Source: an uncultured Mucispirillum sp.
GTDB taxonomy: Bacteria; Chrysiogenota; Deferribacteres; Deferribacterales; Mucispirillaceae
DNA: 11,647 bases
Reading direction: 5' to 3'
Assembly: GCA_910586745.1 (NCBI GenBank)
Contig: CAJUJZ010000070.1
Location: 1 to 11,647, forward strand
Part shown: positions 1 to 8,149 of the stretch, in pieces
How the letters are laid out: every line of letters starts with the position of its first letter
Numbering within the stretch: position 1 is the first letter of the stretch
Position numbers and translations under genes: made by a program
Notes under the pieces: model-generated
Told to the model about the DNA's origin: nothing
Seen by the model: only the letters and a program-made list of their open reading frames with translations
Databases searched by the model: none

Positions 1-2
1 AT

Positions 3-27
3 TATAACAATTTATAATAATGTTATA
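3..27. repeat. Small inverted repeat downstream of pbpC
   Basis: TATAACA (3-9) and TGTTATA (21-27) form a 7-base inverted repeat with an 11-base gap, just after the pbpC stop codon at 33. It could be part of a weak 3' end structure, but it has one G:C pair and the window ends here, so a terminator cannot be claimed. Confidence 0.2.
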
Positions 28-32
28 TTATA

Positions 33-2357
33 TTAATTATACAATAGTGTAACTTTAAAATTAACTGAAGATGATCTGCCTAAATTATCTGTTACTGTTA
101 ATTTATGGCTTCCAAGCACAGGTTTCCAAAAAAATGGTGTATTAATATCTGATGAACCAGCAAACCTGTTATCTATAAAATAATAAAGAATTTCCGCATC
201 ACTGTCAGATGATACGATAAAAGCTATATCTTTTTTACTATCATTATATATGCTGTATGTAGACATACTTACAGGACTTAAAATCTGTGGCGGATTACCT
301 GTATTTGCAGTTATGCTGATTTTACAACCTGGTATAAATTTAGGCGGCTGCTGCTTTTGTATGCCTGATTTTTTAAAAAGATTGTTTATATCTGACGGCC
401 AGAATTCATATACTTTCATTTCTGTTGTTTCTTTATCATAATAGCAGGCTCTTAAACCTGTTTTTTTATCTATTGGAACAGCTCTAAAAACATCTGTTAC
501 TTTAATAGGTGAAACACCTGGAATAAAATATCCTTTTTCAAGATTTGCACAATATTTATTAGGCAAATCACCAGTTGGTGCACATATATCTACTTCTTTA
601 ATATTAAGCATTTCATCTGGCTTTTGTTTCTCATATACCACATTTTCATTATATTTTAATGCTGAAGCTATATTAAAAAACAGCATTCCAGCAGAAGTTC
701 TGCCTAAAAATGCAGGGTTTCCTGTGCCGTCAAAATTGCCTACCCAGCAAACTAATACATAATCTCCTAAAATACCAGCTGTCCAGGCATCTTTAAAGGC
801 ATAAGATGTTCCTGTTTTCCATGCTATATAATCATTATCAAAAACTGATGACGGCTTAGGGTTATAGTAAAGCATATCAACAGTTAAAAATGCAGCCTCT
901 TTTGAAAACATACGGTAACTGTCGTCTTCGCATTTTAAATCCTTTAAATAATTGATACATTTTTCTTCGCCAAGATTTGCAAGTCCAGCATACATTTTTA
1001 CAACATTTTCCATAGTTACTTCAAAGCCGCCTATGGCAAGAGCTGTGCCATAGTATTCTTCTGGCTGCAGATTTTCTATACCAGAATAGTATAATAAGTC
1101 ATAAAAAGATGATTTTGGAAGCTTTGTTAAAAGCTCAATAGCAGGAATATTTCTTGAATGAACAAGGGCATCCCTTGCAAATAAAGGGCCCATAAAGCCT
1201 CTGTCTGAATTTTCAGGCGAATATGCTCCATACTGTTTTGGTGCATCTTTCATCATAGATTTTGGATGTATCAATCCTTTTTCAATAGCTAAGCCAAAAA
1301 TAAAAGGCTTTAATACAGAGCCTGGAGAACGCATTGCTTCTACTCCATTTACCTGCCCAAATATTTCACTGTTAAAATAATCTGCAGAGCCTATATATGA
1401 TACTACTTCCATAGTTTTATAATTCAGCAGCATTACAGCCGCATTATTTATACCTTTAGTTTTATTATTAATAATATATTCAGATACTGTATTTTCTAAA
1501 AGCCTTTGTTTATGAATATCTATTGTAGAATATATACTGCCCCTTATACCACGGCTTAATATATAATCAGTAAAATGCGGTGCTGCAAAGGGGAGATTTT
1601 TTGGATGCCTGACAGATACTTCCATATCTAAAAGTGATGATAATGATGCATCTTCTGGATGATATTTAAGCCATGTTGGAAAAATTCGTTTTCTGCTTTC
1701 TATACCATTTTGTATTCCTATTTTACTTGTTGGTACTCTTTTTACTGGATTTTGTGGTATAACTGTTAAAGTAATACTTTCAAATAAAGTAATATCTTTA
1801 GCATTTACATTAAAGTATATTAAAGATGCAGCTTCTGCCCCTTCTATATTATGACCATAGGGAGCAAGGTTTAAATATGCTTCTAATATTTCATTTTTAT
1901 TATGTCTTATTTCTAATATTACAGCATAAAAAATCTGCTTTAATTTTCCTAGAATTGTTTTTGAATTAATATTATATTTAAGCCTTGCAAGCTGCATAGT
2001 AATAGTAGATGCACCAAAAGGCCTGTTATCCTGCTTAATGAGCGAAGTAAATGCTCTGAATAATGCAACAGGGTTTACTCCAAAATGATAATAAAACCAC
2101 CTGTCTTCATATAAAAGTGCTGCATCACGCAATTTTGGCGATATTTCATTAAGCGGTTTATATACCCTGTATATACCATCATTAGCTAATGTAAGCCTTA
2201 TTAAGTTATCATCTTTATCATATATGGCTGTTGAAAAGCTTACATTTTCAAGTATTGGTTTTGCAGTTATCTTTAATAAAAGTACTGTAAATATTAATAT
2301 GGCTGATATTAAGATAACTGCATTAAATAATAAGTTTTTAAATTTATTCTGCTTCAT
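33..2357 (-). CDS. pbpC: Penicillin-binding protein 1C (bifunctional peptidoglycan glycosyltransferase/transpeptidase)
   Basis: This is a class A penicillin-binding protein of 774 residues, close to the usual PBP1C length. It should polymerise lipid II and cross-link peptide stems on the outer face of the inner membrane. A short cytoplasmic N-terminus is followed by one membrane anchor (about residues 9-30). The GT51 glycosyltransferase domain (about 45-215) shows EDRWFYYH (84-91, catalytic Glu84), GASTITMQ (115-122) and RHNKNEILEAYLN (151-163). The transpeptidase domain (about 300-570) has all three active-site motifs: SVLK (347-350, nucleophile Ser347), SRN (401-403) and KTGT (514-517). The tail (about 688-772) matches the BiPBP_C beta domain typical of PBP1C and supports this over PBP1A/1B. 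The ATG overlaps the end of the A2M gene by 14 bases and has no Shine-Dalgarno of its own, so translation is probably coupled. The stop is TAA; only 32 bases follow in the window. Confidence 0.95.
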   Translation of the reverse strand: MKQNKFKNLLFNAVILISAILIFTVLLLKITAKPILENVSFSTAIYDKDDNLIRLTLANDGIYRVYKPLNEISPKLRDAALLYEDRWFYYHFGVNPVALFRAFTSLIKQDNRPFGASTITMQLARLKYNINSKTILGKLKQIFYAVILEIRHNKNEILEAYLNLAPYGHNIEGAEAASLIYFNVNAKDITLFESITLTVIPQNPVKRVPTSKIGIQNGIESRKRIFPTWLKYHPEDASLSSLLDMEVSVRHPKNLPFAAPHFTDYILSRGIRGSIYSTIDIHKQRLLENTVSEYIINNKTKGINNAAVMLLNYKTMEVVSYIGSADYFNSEIFGQVNGVEAMRSPGSVLKPFIFGLAIEKGLIHPKSMMKDAPKQYGAYSPENSDRGFMGPLFARDALVHSRNIPAIELLTKLPKSSFYDLLYYSGIENLQPEEYYGTALAIGGFEVTMENVVKMYAGLANLGEEKCINYLKDLKCEDDSYRMFSKEAAFLTVDMLYYNPKPSSVFDNDYIAWKTGTSYAFKDAWTAGILGDYVLVCWVGNFDGTGNPAFLGRTSAGMLFFNIASALKYNENVVYEKQKPDEMLNIKEVDICAPTGDLPNKYCANLEKGYFIPGVSPIKVTDVFRAVPIDKKTGLRACYYDKETTEMKVYEFWPSDINNLFKKSGIQKQQPPKFIPGCKISITANTGNPPQILSPVSMSTYSIYNDSKKDIAFIVSSDSDAEILYYFIDNRFAGSSDINTPFFWKPVLGSHKLTVTDNLGRSSSVNFKVTLLYN

Positions 2358-5300
2358 TTATTATAAAAGTAAATGAATTGCCTGTTGCATTAATATCTCT
2401 ATTATACAAGCTCTCTGCATAAGCTGGCGGCACTGTAAATGTTCCTGAAGATAAAAGTTTTATTTTATAAGTTACTGTATTATCATATCCTTTAGGAATA
2501 TTTAAATATATAATTGCTCTATCTTCCCTAAATTCATGGCTTTCATAAGCTCTTGGTACATTTATTCCAGATTGAGTTAATATTTCTGTGCCACCTGGCA
2601 CTAAATCAGTAATTGCAGTTATTACACTGTTACTTGTCATACTATCTTTCTGTTTAATTCTTAATGATACAGTAACTTCATCGCCTTGTTTACCTTGTGT
2701 TATTTTATTACCGTTTTTATCATAGAATGATTTTGTAATCTCTATGCCATTTGATGTTTGAGCCGTAATATTTTTATCAAAGCCGCTTGTTGTAACATAA
2801 TAATAGTAACCTAATTTATTTGCTTTATCAAAAGATACATTAATATTTTTTATATCTTTAGAAAATACAGCTTTGTTTTTATTATTTTCATCAACTGTTA
2901 CACCTTTTCCTTCATCAGCATATAAAGGTGCAGTGTCATTACCAGTGCTTATTCCATAAAGGGCAGCAAGAGCAAATGCACTTGAGAATGAATTATAATA
3001 TCCATCATTAATATCCTGCAGAATTTTATTAACAAACCCGCTTTCTTTTTCAACAAGTTTTGGTGCATGTCTTCCTGTTAAATATATATATCTTGAAATA
3101 TTTGTAAGTGAATCATAAAAATCACCATAAAATAAATATTTGATATATGATGGTTTAGATGACTGTAAAAGTTCATAACCTTTAGTTTCATTTTTATAAA
3201 GAATATATGATGCACCCATATAGGACGCTACAAGCGATTTTTCCCAATCTTTATAGCTTTTAGAACAGTATTCTTCAAGCACATTTAATGCTCTTGAATT
3301 TACTGTGCCTGTTCTTGCAAGCAGATATACTGCATAAGCAATATTATCTGCATCATAATGGCTGTATGGTCTGCTTGAAGCAATACTTTTAAGAAACTCT
3401 AATGCATTATTATATAAACTTTCAGGCACATTAAAGCCTAACTCTCTTGCATCAATTAAAAGCTGAGTTGCATATATTGCTGGTAAGTTATAAACATAAT
3501 TTCCACCGCTCCAGTATGTAAACCCACTTACACCTTTTTGGCGTTTAATAAGCTCACGAATATATGCATTAAATACATCCTGCACTTCTTTTGTATTAAT
3601 AGTGTCATTTGTAGCAGCAAATATTACTACTGGATATATTTTACTTGTAATCTGCTCAGTGCAGCCATAAGGATAGTTTTGCAGATAATTACCTATTCCA
3701 GATACTGCCATTAATGGATTAGAAGATACTGCAACTTCTCTTTTAACAGCAAAATCATACATATCTCTATTATTAACTTTAATAGATGATTTATCGCCAA
3801 TAAAAGAGCCTATTTGAATGTTAGTTCTGTATGGCACAGCAGGGCGTACAGATGATGTTACTTTTGCTTTTATTGTATCTTTAATACCAGCAGCTTTTGC
3901 TTCTAATACAATTTCTGCACTGCCTAACTCATCAAGCACTTCCACATCAAATAAAAGCAGAGCTTCACCGCCATTTTTAATTTGTACAGTTTTTGTAGTT
4001 TCCCCTTTAATTGATAAATGTTTTGATGGTTGTGCAGTTACTGTAATTGCTGCATTATCTTTACCATCTATTAAGTTTGTAATACCTACTGATAATTTAA
4101 ATTTATCACCTGCTACTGCTGCATAAGGCATATTAGGTGTCATAATTATTGGAGCTCGTGAAATAAAAGATGTTTCTGTGCTGCCTACAGCTTCGTCAGA
4201 TACTGCTACAGCCATAACTTTCATAGAGCCATTAAAGTGTTCTGGTATTTTAATAGTTTCAGTTTTCTTTTCACTTTTCTTTACATCTATAATATGTGAC
4301 CAGTGAGCAACAGGTTTTTCCACAACTCTTGCAAAAGGGTTAAGCTTTCTTGCAACCATATCTGCCATAACTGCATTTTCACCACCGCCAATACCAGAAA
4401 GCTCGCTTAATATTTTATAATCCGGCAGAATTAAGTCTGCTGTCTGCTTAGTAGTTACTAATAAAGCAATTTTCTGCATAAAGAAATCAAGTGGGTTAGG
4501 AAGTTTATAACCTGCCACTTGCAGTATACCTTCATCTACTCCATATACTATAATTTTTCCTGATTTATCTGCAGAATATTCCACTTCTACACTGCTGCCA
4601 GGAAGCACAACTTCTGGAGTTTTAAGGTTAATATTTATTTTATATTTTGATTTATCAATACTAAATGGTGCTACAGCATAACTTAATGGTTTTGAATAAA
4701 TATCTTTAGATGCAATATCTCTTACAAATGTTACATTGATATAACCATTGCCTTTTAATTCTTCTGGCACTTTTATTGTTTCTATTATAGTATTTGTATC
4801 TGCTTTAAACCATTTATATGCATATACTTTTTCTTTTTCAATAGTAATTAAGCCATAACCAGAATATGGTGCTGTAATATTCATTTTTATTGTATCGCCA
4901 GCTTTATATTCAACCTTATCAAGTTTTAAAGCAAGCTCTGCTTCTTTTGCAAGTGATGTATCTATAGTTTCACTGCCTGAAACAAAATATTCTATTTTCC
5001 CTATAACTGTATTATCTTTATCTACTATTTCATATACCAAGTCACCATTAACAGATGTAGGAAGTAATATATTTGAGCCTTTATCACTTATGGATATTGG
5101 TCCGCTGTTTACAACATTATATCTTTTAATTGTGCTGTATCTGTATCTGCCGCTGTAATCTTTAATATACTGATTAACATAAGTTATTCTTGACAGTCTG
5201 TACTTTAAGTTATCAAGAGCAATTTTATTAAGGTTGCTGTCTACTGCTATAAAGTTAACATTAGCACTTTCATTTAAATCTAAATAAAAAAGATAGCTGT

Positions 5301-8127
5301 CTGTATAGTATCCTACTAAATACTCAGCTGGAGAAACTTTTATACTTTTATAGCCGGTAACACCATCGCCACTGCCTTTTTCAAATACTTCGCCACTAAA
5401 TTCAAGAAGGTATGTGCCTTTTACAAAATCATTAAATAAATTTGATAAATTATATTCAGTATATCCATTATTATCAGTCTGTTTTTCATTAAGTTCTGGT
5501 TTATATGGTTTACGAATATAGCTTCCACTTTCTACATAAGGGTCTGTAAATCTGTAACCTTTATACTCTGGGAAATAATAACCAGATGGTGTAAATGTAA
5601 CATCAGCTTTTACACGCCTTTGTGCTGCTGGAGTGCCAAACATATTATCAGCTTTTATTTTTGCAGTAATGTTATCAGTTTTAACCCAGCCTTTTACATT
5701 TTTATTATTAAATGAAACATCAACACGGATAGTATCAGTATCAAATTCTTTTAACTCAAAAGATACACTGCCAAGAGATACATCTTTATCACCACTGTTA
5801 TTTAAAAGATAAATTATTGCTGTATAATAACCTGTTGTAAAATAGCTTTGTGTTTCAACATCTAAATCTAAAAAGCCTGAGTTATCAAGAGAATATTTTT
5901 CACTTAAAACAACTTCATTTTTTGGAGATTTTACAGTTATCTCAACAGGAATACCTGATAAATCTTTTTTCCAGCCTGCATCTTTTATAATAGAAGCAAT
6001 ATGAACAGTTTCACCAGGTCTGTATATACCCCTGTCTGTAAACATCATTGATTTTAACGAATCTGCACTGCTGAGATATTCACCTCCAATATCAAATTTG
6101 GAATATTCAATATTTCTTTGATATGTAAGCGGAATATATGTAAAATCATCATCTTTTTTAGCAGTTACAGCAATAGGTATATTTCTATCATCTTCATCTT
6201 CAGATATCTCATATTTAAAATGACCATTGCCATCTGTCTGACCAGAAATAATTGGAAGACCATTTTTTGCTATTACTTCAACTTTTGCATTTTTTACAGG
6301 CTCACCTTTTGATATGGAAGCAACAAAAACATCTACTTGGTTATTTTTGTTTTCTTTTGCTATCATATACATATCAGTAACAAGTATAAACCTTGATGTT
6401 TCTATATAATTACTGGAACTATTACCGTAATATTCATCTTCATATTCATCATAATAATAATCATCATCGTAATATGTATTTTTATAAATTCTCTTACCAG
6501 CTGCATCTAAGCCATCCGCTTTCACATAATAAAGACCAGGTTTTGCACCAAGATATTCTTCTAAATTAATAGCAGCATAGCTTGGCATAACTCTGTCATT
6601 TGAAGCAAGTGGAAGTTTTGCTTTTTTATATTCAGCAAAGTTTGATGTATCCATTGTATATCTATCTTTAAATGTAACATCACCTAAACCAGAACTGTTT
6701 GTAAAATTAATTATATGCTGCACCTGTTCTGGAAGTATTCTACCTACTTCTACATTTAATGCATTTAAGCCTCTTGTTTCAAATGTAACCATTTTCTGAC
6801 TTTTTAGAGAAAGAAGAGAGCCCTGCTGCATAATATTTACTGTCTGCGGAAGTCTGTGAAATGTTATCCTTTCTTTATATTCATTATTAAATGATTTTCC
6901 TGATACTGAATTAAGTGTATTTTTAATAACAAAATAAAAGCTTTTTTCTTCATCATACTTTTTATCATCATATGCATCTACATAAAAGGAAAGAACTGTA
7001 TCAGCATTATTTCCTGTATAGATTGGTGTCATAGTTACTCTGCTTTTTACATCATTATTTGAATATAAAAATGCCTCTACCCCATCATGATTATAAAAAA
7101 GACCACTTTGCTGCACCATATCAGACATATTTACTGGCAGAGAAAATGTTACTGCAAGCACATTTCTTGGGTTTCCTTTTTCATCATTTGTAATAAAAGC
7201 CCTTACATCATCTACAAAGAAGGATTTTTTCTCAAGGATTTTGTTGATTACATAAGAATGAGATATTTCATATTCCAGTTTTCTGCTGCCATCAGCACTT
7301 GAAATTTTTGGAAGTGTAAAATTTAAAACAATATCATTATCTGTAAACATTTTAAATTTAGATGACTTAATAACAGCACCATAACCATTTTTATCAAATG
7401 TTACTTTAAATGGTATTTCCTGCCCTGCTAATGTTAACTTAGCCTCTTTTTTAAACTGTTTTTGGTCAAATAAATAATTAAAAAGAATATGCAGAGAGTA
7501 TTCTCTTTCTTCATTATCAAAATCATTATTAATATATTCTGAATTTATTTGGAATGTAAAAGGGTCAGTTTTAAAAGAAAATTTATTATTAGGAAGCTTA
7601 TAATAATCATTAAAAATTGTTTTATCAATAGTTACAGTGTATTTCATATCAGCAGTCCATTCCTGCTGTGGAGTATAAAGTAAAGATTTATTATTTTTCA
7701 ATGTCCATTTCCCTTTTATTTTTGGCTCTATTTGTATATATTTTTCTATATTTTCTGCCATACCGTCTTTAAAAGCATGGTTTGCAGAATCAGAAGAAAA
7801 TACAATTTTTACCATAGAGGATGGTAATGAAATATTACTGCTTGATGGTTTTTCAATATTATATGTTAATAATGTTTTATTTTTTACAGCTGTTTCTTTA
7901 CTGTTTTTTACAGCACCATTTTTTGCAATATCAACCTGCTGATTAGGGTTATTAGACATTTTAGGTGTCTTTTTATTCTGGTTCTCATCCTGCTGTTTAC
8001 TTTCAGACTGCTGTGCAGTATTAACTGTTTCCTGAGATGCACCATTTTGCTCATCACTATTTTTACATGCAGATACTGCAAAAATAACTACTAATGTTAA
8101 AAATAAACTTAATAATAACCTTTTCAT
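2344..8127 (-). CDS. yfhM: Bacterial alpha-2-macroglobulin-like lipoprotein with intact thioester
   Basis: A large envelope-anchored protease trap of the bacterial A2M (YfhM/ECAM) family, 1927 residues from the preferred start against about 1650 in E. coli. A lipoprotein signal peptide ends in the lipobox VSAC (lipidated Cys21); Lys at +2 gives no Asp retention signal. A flexible Q/N/K/S-rich tether runs to about residue 85. Macroglobulin-type beta domains follow, including the MG2/A2M_N signature TDRGIYRPGETVH (697-709) and VDEGILQ (1197-1203). A short likely bait region lies around 1235-1272. The thioester motif CTEQ is at 1489-1492 within NYPYGCTEQ, inside the alpha-helical thioester domain, and the C-terminal receptor-binding-like domain contains VPPAYAESLY. 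There are only three Cys: the lipobox, the thioester, and Cys1621. A tract of 16 Tyr/Asp/Glu residues (552-567) is unusual. I prefer the ATG at 8127 to the one at 8139: GGGG lies 6 bases upstream of it and it starts the signal peptide with MKR. The gene follows the chemoreceptor by 22 bases and overlaps pbpC, its usual functional partner. Confidence 0.93.
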   Translation of the reverse strand: MKRLLLSLFLTLVVIFAVSACKNSDEQNGASQETVNTAQQSESKQQDENQNKKTPKMSNNPNQQVDIAKNGAVKNSKETAVKNKTLLTYNIEKPSSSNISLPSSMVKIVFSSDSANHAFKDGMAENIEKYIQIEPKIKGKWTLKNNKSLLYTPQQEWTADMKYTVTIDKTIFNDYYKLPNNKFSFKTDPFTFQINSEYINNDFDNEEREYSLHILFNYLFDQKQFKKEAKLTLAGQEIPFKVTFDKNGYGAVIKSSKFKMFTDNDIVLNFTLPKISSADGSRKLEYEISHSYVINKILEKKSFFVDDVRAFITNDEKGNPRNVLAVTFSLPVNMSDMVQQSGLFYNHDGVEAFLYSNNDVKSRVTMTPIYTGNNADTVLSFYVDAYDDKKYDEEKSFYFVIKNTLNSVSGKSFNNEYKERITFHRLPQTVNIMQQGSLLSLKSQKMVTFETRGLNALNVEVGRILPEQVQHIINFTNSSGLGDVTFKDRYTMDTSNFAEYKKAKLPLASNDRVMPSYAAINLEEYLGAKPGLYYVKADGLDAAGKRIYKNTYYDDDYYYDEYEDEYYGNSSSNYIETSRFILVTDMYMIAKENKNNQVDVFVASISKGEPVKNAKVEVIAKNGLPIISGQTDGNGHFKYEISEDEDDRNIPIAVTAKKDDDFTYIPLTYQRNIEYSKFDIGGEYLSSADSLKSMMFTDRGIYRPGETVHIASIIKDAGWKKDLSGIPVEITVKSPKNEVVLSEKYSLDNSGFLDLDVETQSYFTTGYYTAIIYLLNNSGDKDVSLGSVSFELKEFDTDTIRVDVSFNNKNVKGWVKTDNITAKIKADNMFGTPAAQRRVKADVTFTPSGYYFPEYKGYRFTDPYVESGSYIRKPYKPELNEKQTDNNGYTEYNLSNLFNDFVKGTYLLEFSGEVFEKGSGDGVTGYKSIKVSPAEYLVGYYTDSYLFYLDLNESANVNFIAVDSNLNKIALDNLKYRLSRITYVNQYIKDYSGRYRYSTIKRYNVVNSGPISISDKGSNILLPTSVNGDLVYEIVDKDNTVIGKIEYFVSGSETIDTSLAKEAELALKLDKVEYKAGDTIKMNITAPYSGYGLITIEKEKVYAYKWFKADTNTIIETIKVPEELKGNGYINVTFVRDIASKDIYSKPLSYAVAPFSIDKSKYKININLKTPEVVLPGSSVEVEYSADKSGKIIVYGVDEGILQVAGYKLPNPLDFFMQKIALLVTTKQTADLILPDYKILSELSGIGGGENAVMADMVARKLNPFARVVEKPVAHWSHIIDVKKSEKKTETIKIPEHFNGSMKVMAVAVSDEAVGSTETSFISRAPIIMTPNMPYAAVAGDKFKLSVGITNLIDGKDNAAITVTAQPSKHLSIKGETTKTVQIKNGGEALLLFDVEVLDELGSAEIVLEAKAAGIKDTIKAKVTSSVRPAVPYRTNIQIGSFIGDKSSIKVNNRDMYDFAVKREVAVSSNPLMAVSGIGNYLQNYPYGCTEQITSKIYPVVIFAATNDTINTKEVQDVFNAYIRELIKRQKGVSGFTYWSGGNYVYNLPAIYATQLLIDARELGFNVPESLYNNALEFLKSIASSRPYSHYDADNIAYAVYLLARTGTVNSRALNVLEEYCSKSYKDWEKSLVASYMGASYILYKNETKGYELLQSSKPSYIKYLFYGDFYDSLTNISRYIYLTGRHAPKLVEKESGFVNKILQDINDGYYNSFSSAFALAALYGISTGNDTAPLYADEGKGVTVDENNKNKAVFSKDIKNINVSFDKANKLGYYYYVTTSGFDKNITAQTSNGIEITKSFYDKNGNKITQGKQGDEVTVSLRIKQKDSMTSNSVITAITDLVPGGTEILTQSGINVPRAYESHEFREDRAIIYLNIPKGYDNTVTYKIKLLSSGTFTVPPAYAESLYNRDINATGNSFTFIINEAE

Positions 8128-8133
8128 ATTTAT

Positions 8134-8137
8134 CCCC
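8134..8137 (-). promoter_or_regulatory. Ribosome binding site deciding the A2M start
   Basis: On the minus strand GGGG is followed by six bases and then the ATG at 8127. The in-frame ATG at 8139 has only A/T upstream and no purine-rich site. Its own codon and the next supply the GGGG, so the two starts are mutually informative and the downstream one is favoured. The match to a canonical Shine-Dalgarno is partial. Confidence 0.5.
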
Positions 8138-8149
8138 ATTTATTATATA

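Noticed and set aside
3818..4126. Open frame of 102 codons on the plus strand inside the A2M gene
   Set aside because: Antisense shadow of a strongly supported coding frame, with no ribosome-binding site and no recognisable protein features.
6118..6312. Plus-strand open frame inside the A2M gene
   Set aside because: Composition (Ile/Phe/Tyr/Cys-rich) is that of AT-rich antisense reading, and the opposite frame is clearly coding.
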